From the NCBI GenBank assembly GCA_021732215.1, contig JAKFVL010000008.1:62001-126000 (forward strand): DNA of 64,000 bases. Direction: 5' to 3'. Positions 9,070-16,389 of the stretch are shown one piece after another. The notes beneath the pieces were generated by a model, which was not told the DNA's origin, ran no database searches, and saw only the letters and a list, made by a program, of their open reading frames with translations. Each line of letters opens with the position of its first letter. Position 1 is the stretch's first letter. The stretch comes from Hyphomicrobiales bacterium. Its GTDB lineage: Bacteria > Pseudomonadota > Alphaproteobacteria > Rhizobiales > Xanthobacteraceae. Position numbers and translations under genes: made by a program.

Positions 9070-9501
9070 ATGAAAGCCGTTCGATCGTTCGAATTCCGCT
9101 CGCCGATGACATGGGTGGTCGCTTTTGCGGCATTTGTCTTTCTGCTGCTTGGGCTGCGGACGCTGCTGTTTCCAGCTTCCGCCGCCGCTTTCTATGGCAT
9201 CCCTGCGACAGCGCCAGAAGCGCTGGCATTCGTGAAGGCCTACGGCGCGCGCAACATCGCCATCAGTCTGCTGGCCATGACCCTTCTCGTTCTGGATGTC
9301 AGAAAAGGCATCGTGGCGCTGCTCGGGTTTGCCGCACTGATCGCTGCTCTCGATGCCTGGATCGTCGCATCGCATGCCGGTATGGGCACGGCCGCAAAAC
9401 ATTTTGTCTATGTCATCGTGCTGTCTGGCCTTGCGCTTGCGACCGCCTGGACCGGACGCCGGGGGCTGCCGAAGCAGCCCGCCACGGCCGTCACAGGCTG
9501 A
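9070..9501 (+). CDS. DUF4267 small membrane protein
   Basis: The 143-residue hydrophobic protein has four predicted membrane segments (about residues 13-33, 55-75, 78-98 and 108-128), with the LRTLLFPASAAAFYGIP motif and GARNIAI block of the DUF4267 family. Function is not known. AGAGGAG lies 6 bases before the ATG. It is divergent from the LysR regulator, so it is the most likely target of that regulator. Its 3' end overlaps the converging gene at 9491 by 11 bases. Confidence 0.8.
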   Translation: MKAVRSFEFRSPMTWVVAFAAFVFLLLGLRTLLFPASAAAFYGIPATAPEALAFVKAYGARNIAISLLAMTLLVLDVRKGIVALLGFAALIAALDAWIVASHAGMGTAAKHFVYVIVLSGLALATAWTGRRGLPKQPATAVTG

Positions 9502-10120
9502 AAATCGCCTTCTCGAGGCCGACGATCCGGGCCAGCGCCCGCACCTCGTTCTTCTGGGTTTCGTTGAGCTGCCTGATGAACGGGCCAACCGCGCTCTTGA
9601 GCTGCTGGATTTCGTCGCCTTCAAGATCGATCGGCGGAATGCCGGGAGACGGGTTGCGCCTGTTGGCTTCATAAAGCCGGCTCACAACGGCACGCAGCGC
9701 GTTCTCGACCGGCGGCCAGTAGCGCTCCTGATTCCGCGACAGCCTGAGCCGCGACTTCATGCTCGCCAGCGTCGCATCGTTGAGCAACGCACTCGATGCC
9801 TTCGGCAGCGGCTTTGGCGCGGCACGAACGACCGCGGGCCGGATCGCGGCTGGAAACGCGAGATAGGATTGCGCCGTCTCGAGACTGTGGGTCACCAGTT
9901 CACCGGCAGGCCGCTCGGCAGGGCGCAGCCGCAGTTCAGGCGCGAGCCTGTCGCGCTTGCCGTCGGCGTTCGGGACCGGCAGCGGTTTGCCGCGGTCCGC
10001 CTCGCCCAACAGCAGATCGAAAGTGGACGCGAGGTATCCGCCCGTATGCGCAGCAACGACACCGGCTGCCGCCGCACAGACCGTCAGCACCACCAGCGTG
10101 AGTTGGACCGTTCGTCTCAC
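9491..10120 (-). CDS. Exported hypothetical protein with Spy/LTXXQ-like C-terminal region
   Basis: The 209-residue protein has an N-terminal hydrophobic leader (about residues 7-26) and a charged linker. Its helical C-terminal half has SRLRLSRNQERYWPPVENALR and FIRQLNETQKNEVRALARIVG, resembling LTXXQ/Spy-like periplasmic helical proteins that are common in this family of bacteria. Start is GTG 10120, since no ATG is available upstream of the leader. It has no operon partner: the upstream neighbour is separated by a terminator. No function can be assigned. Confidence 0.7.
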   Translation of the reverse strand: MRRTVQLTLVVLTVCAAAAGVVAAHTGGYLASTFDLLLGEADRGKPLPVPNADGKRDRLAPELRLRPAERPAGELVTHSLETAQSYLAFPAAIRPAVVRAAPKPLPKASSALLNDATLASMKSRLRLSRNQERYWPPVENALRAVVSRLYEANRRNPSPGIPPIDLEGDEIQQLKSAVGPFIRQLNETQKNEVRALARIVGLEKAIFSL

Positions 10121-10224
10121 CGGCTCCGAATATCCCCTCGTATCCCCGATTTCGACGCTCTGCGATGCGTCTTAAATAAGGCTTTCCGACGCCGCTTTCG
10201 ACGACAAATAGCCCCTCCGGGCAT

Positions 10225-10262
10225 ACAAAACCGCCCGCCTGCGGGTGCAGACGGGCGGCTAA
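10225..10262 (-). terminator. Rho-independent terminator for the DUF2852 gene
   Basis: On the minus strand a GC-rich hairpin (arms CCGCCCG/CGGGCGG extended by CTGC/GCAG, loop about 4) is followed by TTTTG. It lies about 30 bases after the stop codon at 10290. Confidence 0.8.
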
Positions 10263-10289
10263 TGGCGGCCGGTGAAGCCAGGCGCGGAC

Positions 10290-10760
10290 CTAGCTCTGCG
10301 GGGGACTGGCCGGCGGCGGGGTGGGCCGCGACTTGTGCTCCGACATGAACTGGTCGAACTCGGCCTTGTCCTTGGCGTGACGCAGCCGGTCGAGGAAATC
10401 CTTGAACTCGGTCTGCTCTTCCTCGAGACGGCGCAGGGTTTCGACGCGGTATTCGTCGAAGGCGCGATTGCCGCTCGATGGCGCGTAGAAACCGCGGCCG
10501 TCCATGCGGTCACGCATCCGTTCCATCTTGTACTGCATCCGCTCCATCTTGTCGGCGAAGCGGCCGTGGCGATTCCAGCAACCCATTTTTCTGCTCCAGA
10601 GTGTGAAGAAGAGTAGCGCGAGGCCAACCGGCCACCAGATGATGAAACCGAGCACCGTCAGCAGAATCCAGCCAGGGTGCCGCGGCGAGTCGAGAAAGCC
10701 CGGATGCCGCTCATCGAAATGTGGGCGGCCCCAGCGATCGAAGTCTGCGGTGTTGGACAT
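10290..10760 (-). CDS. DUF2852 membrane protein
   Basis: The 156-residue protein has a hydrophobic segment (WILLTVLGFIIWWPVGLALLFFTLW, about residues 30-55) followed by a long charged helical region rich in Met, Arg and Glu. It ends EFDQFMSEH and has a proline-rich tail, matching the DUF2852 family common in Rhizobiales. GGAGAG precedes the ATG. A 19-base perfect palindrome lies 35 bases upstream and resembles the palindrome covering the start of the neighbouring TetR gene, so that regulator probably controls it. Function is unknown. Confidence 0.85.
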   Translation of the reverse strand: MSNTADFDRWGRPHFDERHPGFLDSPRHPGWILLTVLGFIIWWPVGLALLFFTLWSRKMGCWNRHGRFADKMERMQYKMERMRDRMDGRGFYAPSSGNRAFDEYRVETLRRLEEEQTEFKDFLDRLRHAKDKAEFDQFMSEHKSRPTPPPASPPQS

Positions 10761-10794
10761 GCGTTTCTCTCCATTGCGGCGACTGTCACCGTGA

Positions 10795-10813
10795 ATGTAA
10801 ATAACATTTACAT
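10795..10813. promoter_or_regulatory. TetR operator O1
   Basis: ATGTAAATAACATTTACAT is a perfect palindrome with 8-base arms and a 3-base centre. It lies upstream of the DUF2852 gene and matches a second site at 11558-11576 in half-site sequence and spacing. Confidence 0.75.
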
Positions 10814-10884
10814 AGATAAACCGTTCCCTCGATCTGTCAAGCGCTCTGCGCTAATTTCTCGATGCCGATGATCAAGGCCGCAGA

Positions 10885-11559
10885 TCAGGCCTTGCCGGAC
10901 CTTGCAGGTTCCGGCCGGTGGCTGTCGGTCGGAAACCCCAGACCCTTCAGATAGATCAGCACGCCCGCCTCCAGCAGATCCTCCGGCGACATCGGCAGCT
11001 TGCGGCGCGCTGAATCGCCGCGGGTAAACAGCGACGCGATGCCATGTGACAAGGACCAGATGTGCAAAGCCATCATCATCGCCGGCGGTTTCGTCACCCC
11101 CGGAGGTGTCATCGCCACGAGACGTTCGGCTGCTGCGCGGATCACCGCAAAGGCGCGCTCGCTCGCAACGGTGAGATGTGGATTGAGATGCAGCGGAACG
11201 CCTGACTCGAACATCGCCGAGTAGAGCGCGGGCTCGCCGCGCGCGAACGCGAGATAGGTTTTGCCGAGCCGCTGAAAGGCCGCCGGGGTATCGGGACGGC
11301 CCTCGTCCCACGCCGCGACAAGCGCTGCCTCGAACTGTTCGAAACCGCGCTGCGCGATGCTCGCCAGCAACTCGTCGCGATCGCGAAAATGACGATAGGG
11401 CGCGGCAGGACTGACGCCGGCAAGACGCGCGGCATCGGCGAACGTGAAGCCGCCCGGACCCTTCTCGGCGATCAGACCGAGAGCCGCGTCCTGCAACGCC
11501 TCTTTCAGATTGCCGTGGTGATAGCCCTCACGGCGGCCACGATCCTTGCGCCAGCCCAT
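10885..11559 (-). CDS. TetR/AcrR-family repressor
   Basis: The 224-residue regulator has an N-terminal TetR helix-turn-helix (residues about 15-65, FTFADAARLAGVSPAAPYRHFRDRDEL) and a C-terminal ligand domain of the TetR_C_33-like WHG type (HIWSLSHGIASLF). The start codon lies inside an imperfect copy of the 19-base operator, which argues for autorepression. The second, perfect copy lies between this gene's 3' end and DUF2852, so the two genes probably share control. The inducer is not known. Confidence 0.92.
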   Translation of the reverse strand: MGWRKDRGRREGYHHGNLKEALQDAALGLIAEKGPGGFTFADAARLAGVSPAAPYRHFRDRDELLASIAQRGFEQFEAALVAAWDEGRPDTPAAFQRLGKTYLAFARGEPALYSAMFESGVPLHLNPHLTVASERAFAVIRAAAERLVAMTPPGVTKPPAMMMALHIWSLSHGIASLFTRGDSARRKLPMSPEDLLEAGVLIYLKGLGFPTDSHRPEPARSGKA

Positions 11560-11576
11560 GTGAAGGGCTTTTACAT
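11558..11576. promoter_or_regulatory. TetR operator O2 overlapping the repressor start codon
   Basis: ATGTGAAGGGCTTTTACAT has the same 8-3-8 layout and half-site (ATGTRAAR) as the perfect palindrome at 10795-10813. It begins at the start codon of the TetR gene, so bound repressor would cover the translation start region or lie just downstream of the promoter. Confidence 0.65.
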
Positions 11577-11661
11577 GAATTGGAACGCCGCGTCATGCTT
11601 CTCTTTCGGAAACAGACGGAAGTATGGTTTCGCGTTATCCTCTTCCGCGTTCCGCAGCGCA

Positions 11662-12144
11662 TCAAGCCGTGCGCCGATAATGCGCCGTCATGAACAGATG
11701 CCACTGACCGTCACTGCCGAGAAAGCGCGATGTCAAAATGCGATGATCCTTCGACACGAGTTCGATCGCATCCCTGTATTTGGCCATTTTGCCGTCGCCG
11801 GCCATTCCCGGACCTTCCGCATCGAGCGTCAGCACCCGCCCCGTGGCATCGAGCTGTCCGGTGTAGGTCCAGAGAAACGGCATCATCGAACCGATGAAGC
11901 TGCCGACGTAAGCCTTCCTGGTCGGATCGTAGCCGAGCGTCATCACGGTTCGGCCGCAGCCGCCGTCCGGCATGTCGGTCTCGCCTTCGCCGACGGTCCA
12001 GAGCCCGCCGACCGGCCGGACACGCTCGATTCCCTTCAACACCGTCGGCGGCTGGTCCGGCATCGCGGTCGCCTCGCATTCAGAAGTCCAGTCACCGACG
12101 AGCTGTTCGAGCCAGGCGTGTTCCTTTTGCGGTTCTGCGTGCAT
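11662..12144 (-). CDS. DUF1579 family protein
   Basis: The 160-residue cytoplasmic protein has the DUF1579 signature: WLEQLVGDWTSECEA near the N-terminus, then GYDPTRKAYVGSFIGSMMPFLWTYTG and a final HLFMTAHYRR. Members are beta-barrel, lipocalin-like proteins with no proven function. ATG 12144 with GGGAGA upstream is preferred to TTG 12150. It is the last gene of the putative ArsR-headed run and starts 37 bases after the DUF1772 gene. Confidence 0.85.
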   Translation of the reverse strand: MHAEPQKEHAWLEQLVGDWTSECEATAMPDQPPTVLKGIERVRPVGGLWTVGEGETDMPDGGCGRTVMTLGYDPTRKAYVGSFIGSMMPFLWTYTGQLDATGRVLTLDAEGPGMAGDGKMAKYRDAIELVSKDHRILTSRFLGSDGQWHLFMTAHYRRTA

Positions 12145-12181
12145 CTCCAATCTCCCGATGAATCAGTGAAGGTAGCGCCGC

Positions 12182-12658
12182 TCAGGGCAGCGCCTTGATG
12201 AGACACGCTGACGCAATCAGCGCTGCGCCGGTGCGGACGTGATTCCACATCGTCCAGTCGGTGAGATAGCGTATCCATACCGACGCACCGTTCGCACTCG
12301 ACGGATCGACAGCGGCAAGTTGATCGTTGAGCGGCACATTCAGCGCCATGGTGACGATGAAAGTTCCGAACACATAGACCGCCGCGCCCGCCAGCAGATA
12401 GGCCGAGCCGGGCTCGGACCAGCGCAGCAGCGCGCTGCATCCCAGAACGAGGCACAGCACGGCGGTGCCGACGAATACCCCGAGGAACAAAGGATTGATC
12501 ACGACGACATTGATGGACTGCATCGCCGGGATGCCGTTCGCGGGAGCGAGTTTGCCGAGCGCGCCCATCACGAACGACGAGAATGCGAAGAACGCGCCCG
12601 CGATCAGCCCGGTGCCGAGAACCGACAGAAACGTGCCGGCATAGAGCAGCCGGTCCAT
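12182..12658 (-). CDS. DUF1772 (anthrone oxygenase-like) membrane protein
   Basis: The 158-residue protein has four membrane segments (about residues 5-30, 52-75, 85-105 and 138-155). It carries the SSFVMGALGKLAPANGIPAMQSIN motif and the later NVPLND motif of the DUF1772 family. That family includes fungal anthrone oxygenase-like proteins; activity in bacteria is not established. Its ATG overlaps the stop of the preceding SRPBCC gene (TGATG), so the two are translationally coupled. Confidence 0.85.
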   Translation of the reverse strand: MDRLLYAGTFLSVLGTGLIAGAFFAFSSFVMGALGKLAPANGIPAMQSINVVVINPLFLGVFVGTAVLCLVLGCSALLRWSEPGSAYLLAGAAVYVFGTFIVTMALNVPLNDQLAAVDPSSANGASVWIRYLTDWTMWNHVRTGAALIASACLIKALP

Positions 12659-13128
12659 CAGATCTTCACCACATCATCGAGACGATCGAGACTTTGCGCC
12701 CATCCCTGCTCCATGCCGGCCAGCATCTGCGGCGCCACCGGCGCGATGGCGATCGCGTCGGCATGAACCGTCAGCTTCGTCGCACGGCCCGATGTCTCGA
12801 ACGAGATCACCGCCGCCTCGCTCAGCTGGACGTTGCCATCATGATCGACGGCTTCGGCGCTGAACACCAGCCGATGCGGTTCGACGATCTCGTGGAAGGT
12901 GCCGGTCATCGGATAGACGTTGCCGTCGGGAGCCATCATGTGGACCAGCATCTTGCCCCCGGGCCGCACATCGATGTCGCAAACCGGATTGGTGAAGCCC
13001 CTTGGCCCCCACCATTGCGCGAACTGTTCCGGCACGGTCCATGCCTTGAACACCGCCTCACGCGGCGCATCGATGACGCGAGTCATGGTCATCACGACGC
13101 GATTGGGCAGTCTGGTTTGTGCGTTCAT
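12658..13128 (-). CDS. SRPBCC / AHSA1-family protein
   Basis: The 156-residue protein is a START-like small-molecule-binding protein of the AHSA1 type. Typical features are VMTRVIDAPREAVFKAWTVPEQFAQWWGPRGF near the N-terminus, the PGGKMLVHMMAPDG turn, and a C-terminal GMEQGWAQSLDRLDDVV helix. Ligand and catalytic role, if any, are unknown. AAAGGA lies upstream of the ATG. Membership in the minus-strand run of VOC, DoxX, YjbR and DUF1772 genes suggests a shared job. Confidence 0.88.
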   Translation of the reverse strand: MNAQTRLPNRVVMTMTRVIDAPREAVFKAWTVPEQFAQWWGPRGFTNPVCDIDVRPGGKMLVHMMAPDGNVYPMTGTFHEIVEPHRLVFSAEAVDHDGNVQLSEAAVISFETSGRATKLTVHADAIAIAPVAPQMLAGMEQGWAQSLDRLDDVVKI

Positions 13129-13158
13129 GGCATCGTCCTTTCAAGGTCTCGCTCTGTT

Positions 13159-13503
13159 CTAGATCCTGCTCTTCTTCGCTTTGTTCGGCGGGGGCACCGC
13201 GTGACGCCACGCCGTCTCCAGCGCCGCCTTCAGTTCGTCTGACGTCACCGCCTTGAGCGTCACCGTGGTCCAGCCCTGCAAGCCCCATGCATTGGCGATC
13301 CGCTCAAATCCGTCCGGCGCGGTGAGACATTTCAGCTCCTGCTCGTCCGGCGTGAATCTGAGGTTCGCCGATTTGCCGTCGGCGGCCAGCGTCGCATAGA
13401 TACGCCTGACCTTGAACGCAGCGCGATCGAAGTGCGGCGCTTCGCTCGTACCGTCCAGCGCAAGCGCGATCTTGCGGAACTGTTGCGCCGTCGCCACCGT
13501 CAT
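13159..13503 (-). CDS. MmcQ/YjbR family protein
   Basis: The 114-residue product resembles the MmcQ/YjbR double-wing DNA-binding-fold proteins: FRKIALALDGTSEAPHFDRAAFKV, then FTPDEQELKCLTAPDGFERI and a helical end with LKAALETAWRHAVP. The family has no agreed function but is often placed in operons with SRPBCC and VOC proteins. The upstream TTG at 13515 is less likely than ATG 13503. It follows the second SRPBCC gene by 12 bases. Confidence 0.85.
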   Translation of the reverse strand: MTVATAQQFRKIALALDGTSEAPHFDRAAFKVRRIYATLAADGKSANLRFTPDEQELKCLTAPDGFERIANAWGLQGWTTVTLKAVTSDELKAALETAWRHAVPPPNKAKKSRI

Positions 13504-13515
13504 TCCCTCGTCCAA

Positions 13516-14052
13516 CTATTTTTCGGTGACGCGCTTGAGATTGGCGAGGCCGACCTCGAAATCGGTACCGACCATCTTGTCCATGTTCATGAACACGCTC
13601 ATCACCTTGCCGATGAAGGCGTTGGGGCCCTGCATCGCCCACGTCACCTGCGTGCTATCGCCCTGCGGCACCAGAATGAAATTGACGATATTGTTGGCTT
13701 CGAACGGCCTGGTAAATTCGAGTTTGATCGTCACCTGCGACGGCGGAGCGGTATCCGTGATCGTCATCTTGCCGGTGCCGACGTTCTTGTCGCCGTCCCA
13801 TGCGTAAGTCGCACCCTTCCCTGACGAAGGCGAACTGATCTCGCGCTTCATCGCGGGATCCTTGTGTTCGTAAGGCGACCAGGTGGTGAAGCCTTGCAGA
13901 TCGCTGACCAACGGAAAGATTGCCTGCGGAGACGCCTTGATCGTCGTCGACCGCGCGACACGGAAAATATCCGGCTTGGTGGTGGCATACAGCAGAACGG
14001 CGGCGATCGCGATCGCAAGAACAACAGCTATGATGGTGATGGTTTGCAACAT
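13516..14052 (-). CDS. SRPBCC (polyketide cyclase-like) protein with membrane anchor
   Basis: The 178-residue protein has an N-terminal membrane segment (about residues 4-24) and then a SRPBCC domain (VARSTTIKASPQAIFPLVSDLQGFTTWSPYE, later TWAMQGPNAFIGKVMSVFMNMDKMVG). These domains bind hydrophobic small molecules. Membrane anchoring suggests a lipophilic ligand, which is inference. GGAG lies 7 bases before ATG 14052. It follows the DoxX gene by 21 bases. Confidence 0.88.
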   Translation of the reverse strand: MLQTITIIAVVLAIAIAAVLLYATTKPDIFRVARSTTIKASPQAIFPLVSDLQGFTTWSPYEHKDPAMKREISSPSSGKGATYAWDGDKNVGTGKMTITDTAPPSQVTIKLEFTRPFEANNIVNFILVPQGDSTQVTWAMQGPNAFIGKVMSVFMNMDKMVGTDFEVGLANLKRVTEK

Positions 14053-14073
14053 GATCGTCTCCTCGAACAATTT

Positions 14074-14493
14074 TCAGATGCGGCGAACCGGAAACTGCGC
14101 GCGAATTTCCGCGTCGCGCAGATACAGACCGCCCCAGATCAGAAGACCGAGATAGACGCCGAACAGCGTATGGCTGAACAGCGGATTGCCGATGCGGACA
14201 TGAGTGGCAATCGCGCCACCGAGATAGCCGGTCAACAGGACTGCGCCAAGCAGCGCCGTGCGCGGCCAGACATAGAGCGCGGTGCAAATGAGCAGCAACA
14301 CGCCGAGACTGCGGGCGAGTCCGACTGTCGCGGGATAACCGAGTTGTTGCATGGTCTCGGTCACGATCGGCAGCGGCGCCAGCTTGATCGCACCGTCGAA
14401 AATCAGGAACAGCACGACGAGGCCTGAGAGAATCCGGCCGGCCCAGAGCATTCCGCGAGACGTCGCCGGCACCGGTTGAGAGATGACAGTCAT
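14074..14493 (-). CDS. DoxX-like membrane protein
   Basis: The 139-residue four-helix membrane protein shows the DoxX-like family pattern (AGRILSGLVVLFLIFDGAIKLAP, then GYPATVGLARSLGVLLLICTALYVWPRTA and GYLGGAIATHVRIGNPLFSHTLFG). DoxX-like proteins are quinone- or redox-associated membrane proteins in some species; the role here is not known. It lies third in the ArsR-headed run, 79 bases after the VOC gene. Confidence 0.9.
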   Translation of the reverse strand: MTVISQPVPATSRGMLWAGRILSGLVVLFLIFDGAIKLAPLPIVTETMQQLGYPATVGLARSLGVLLLICTALYVWPRTALLGAVLLTGYLGGAIATHVRIGNPLFSHTLFGVYLGLLIWGGLYLRDAEIRAQFPVRRI

Positions 14494-14572
14494 GACAGGA
14501 GTTTCCCTACGGCAAATTCGTTACGCCAGGGAATGGATACCGCTGGCTGCGGCATCCATTCGAATCACTCTC

Positions 14573-15019
14573 TCAGCGCGGCGGCATGTTCATCGCTTCG
14601 GGCTTCGGATGCGCAAAGCTCCACTCATGACCGAATGGGTCCCTGACCCGTCCGTAGCGCGCGCCCCAGAACGCATCCCATGGCGGTTGAGTGACAGTTC
14701 CTCCGGCCTCCGCCATCCGCTGGACGGCTTCATCGCAGTTCGGAACTTCGAGATGGATCGTGACCGACGTGCCCTTCAGCTCGGTCGGAGTTCGGTAATG
14801 ATCTCCACCGTGCTCGGGTCCGCGAAATTCCGGAAACGCATCGACAACGAAGATGCGCGCGCCGAGCACGCTGATCTCCGAATGCATCAGCCGCTTGCCG
14901 TCTTCGTATGGCATACGAAACGTTTCGGTCGCGCCAAGGCCCTTCTTGTAAAATTCGAGCGCGGCGCTCGCGTTATCGACAACCAGATGCGGGGTTACGG
15001 TCTGTGGCTTCTCCAACAT
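14573..15019 (-). CDS. VOC-family (glyoxalase/PhnB-like) protein
   Basis: The 148-residue protein starts VTPHLVVDNASAALEFYKKGLGA and ends WGARYGRVRDPFGHEWSFAHP, the two beta-alpha-beta-beta-beta halves of a PhnB-like vicinal oxygen chelate protein. The acidic and histidine residues of such sites (for example H in HSEISVL and E in HEWSF) are present, so metal binding is possible. ATG 15019 has AGGAG 7 bases upstream. A longer in-frame extension to 15223 overlaps the ArsR gene and is rejected. Confidence 0.88.
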   Translation of the reverse strand: MLEKPQTVTPHLVVDNASAALEFYKKGLGATETFRMPYEDGKRLMHSEISVLGARIFVVDAFPEFRGPEHGGDHYRTPTELKGTSVTIHLEVPNCDEAVQRMAEAGGTVTQPPWDAFWGARYGRVRDPFGHEWSFAHPKPEAMNMPPR

Positions 15020-15056
15020 TTTGCACTCCTGCGGGATTGGGACGAATAGAGCCTGG

Positions 15057-15473
15057 CTATTTCTTGCCGCCGGATTTTTTGCCTTTCGGCGGCTTCGGAT
15101 TTCGAGGACCTCTCGGACCCTTCGGTCGTTGCGGCGGCAGGCCCTGCAATTCTCGTAAGTAGTCTTCAAGACGATCGAGGCGTTGCTCCCAGAACTGCCG
15201 GTACTGATCGAGCCACTCATCAAGACTTTTCAGCGCCTGCGGTTCGATCTTGCAGGGCCGCCACTGCGCTTCACGGCTGCGCGTGATCAGGCCGGCATTT
15301 TCCAGAACCTTCAGGTGCTTCGAAATCGCGGGTCCCGACATATCGAACGGTTTCGACAATTCGGTGACCGTCGTCTCGCCGCGCGCAAGACGCGCGATGA
15401 TGGCGCGCCGGGTCGGGTCGGCAAGGGCTGCGAACGTGGCGCTGAGCGGGTCCGAAGACATGGCCAGGGGCAT
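15057..15473 (-). CDS. ArsR-family transcriptional regulator
   Basis: The 138-residue winged helix-turn-helix protein (FAALADPTRRAIIARLARGETTVTELSKPFDMSGPAISKHLKVLENAGLI) belongs to the ArsR subgroup lacking the metal-binding ELCVCDL motif, so it is probably not a metal sensor. The C-terminal 25 residues are a Lys/Gly/Pro-rich basic tail. Two ATGs (15473 and 15461) and a GTG at 15485 are in frame. The GTG lies inside a 36-base operator palindrome, so ATG 15473 is preferred. It heads a run of eight minus-strand genes ending with DUF1579. Confidence 0.9.
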   Translation of the reverse strand: MPLAMSSDPLSATFAALADPTRRAIIARLARGETTVTELSKPFDMSGPAISKHLKVLENAGLITRSREAQWRPCKIEPQALKSLDEWLDQYRQFWEQRLDRLEDYLRELQGLPPQRPKGPRGPRNPKPPKGKKSGGKK

Positions 15474-15475
15474 TG

Positions 15476-15511
15476 ATTGAACCACTTGGTTAATTAACCG
15501 ATTGGTTCAAT
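15476..15511. promoter_or_regulatory. 36-base palindromic operator upstream of ArsR
   Basis: ATTGAACCA at the left edge mirrors TGGTTCAAT at the right edge, and inner GGTTAA/TTAACC arms meet at TTAATTAA in the centre (15490-15497). Only a few positions break the symmetry. It lies directly upstream of the ArsR start and is very probably its autoregulatory site. Confidence 0.75.
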
Positions 15512-15603
15512 ATGCCGGTATTTTCATTTTGTCAAGCGACGGTCTGAAAGTTGGAGTGTTGGATCTGGGGGCCGCGCCGAATGCCGTTAGCGCATCGAAG
15601 AAA

Positions 15604-16293
15604 TTATCGCCGTGCCGGACCTGCGATCAGTTCGATTGCATTGCGCGCCATTTCTTCAAGTTCGGTGCGCGCTACGTGAGCCCGCGCGCGCAGCGCGATC
15701 GACTGGATCGTCGCCGATGCAGCCTGCGCCAGAGCCGCGCAATCGGCGGTGGCGGACAGTTCGCCCGATTTCACCGCAAGACGAAAACGCTCAGCGAGAT
15801 TTCGGTCGGCGCCGGTGATCGCCTTCTGGACCAGCGCCCGAATCTCCGGATCGCTCATCGCTTCGGAGGCCGCAGTCATGACGGTGAAGCAACCGCGCGG
15901 GCCATTCTCGCCCGAGAGATACAGATTGATCGCGGTCGCGAATACCATCTCCAGCATTTGCCGCAGCGTCAGCTTCGGATCGAGCGCCGGAGCGAACAAT
16001 GCGCCCGTCTCCTGGCGGTACTGTTGATAGGCCCTGAGAAAGAGTTCTCGCTTGTCGCCGAACGTATTGTAGAGGCTCGGCCGGTTGATCCCCATCGCGG
16101 TGCTGAGATCGTCGAGCGACGTCGCAGCGAATCCCGTCTCGCGAAACGTATCCAGCGCGTTCCGCAATGCCGCTTCGGGCTCGAATGCGCGCGGCCGGCC
16201 GCGTTTCCTCAGCGGCGCTGCTGCCACCTTCCCCGCCGGTTTGTCGGCCACCTTTTTGGCTGGTCCGGCTTTTTTTGATTTTTGTACTGACAT
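15604..16293 (-). CDS. TetR-family regulator
   Basis: The 229-residue regulator begins with a Lys/Ala/Pro-rich extension of about 30 residues, followed by RKRGRPRAFEPEAALRNALDTF and the TetR helix-turn-helix (TSLDDLSTAMGINRPSLYNTFGDKRELF, about residues 55-85). The extension probably gives non-specific DNA affinity. It is divergent from the glutathione transferase gene at 16390, with a 96-base shared gap holding a CAACACG/CGTGTTG inverted repeat. This is the classic layout of a repressor controlling a detoxification enzyme. Confidence 0.92.
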   Translation of the reverse strand: MSVQKSKKAGPAKKVADKPAGKVAAAPLRKRGRPRAFEPEAALRNALDTFRETGFAATSLDDLSTAMGINRPSLYNTFGDKRELFLRAYQQYRQETGALFAPALDPKLTLRQMLEMVFATAINLYLSGENGPRGCFTVMTAASEAMSDPEIRALVQKAITGADRNLAERFRLAVKSGELSATADCAALAQAASATIQSIALRARAHVARTELEEMARNAIELIAGPARR

Positions 16294-16342
16294 GAAATTA
16301 ATTCCTTGACCGCAGCCAATTTATGCGGAACGGTATAAAAAT

Positions 16343-16366
16343 CAACACGCATTGATACCCGTGTTG
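16343..16366. promoter_or_regulatory. Inverted repeat between TetR and GST genes
   Basis: CAACACG (16343-16349) and CGTGTTG (16360-16366) form 7-base perfect arms with a 10-base spacer, in the shared divergent promoter region of the TetR gene and the GST. It is a candidate operator; a second weaker repeat (GGTAT...TGATACC) overlaps it. Confidence 0.5.
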
Positions 16367-16389
16367 TTCAAGCCCCCAAGGAGCGACCC

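Noticed and set aside
14573-15223. Longer VOC protein starting at 15223
   Set aside because: The extension overlaps the ArsR coding region, and ATG 15019 has AGGAG at ideal spacing.
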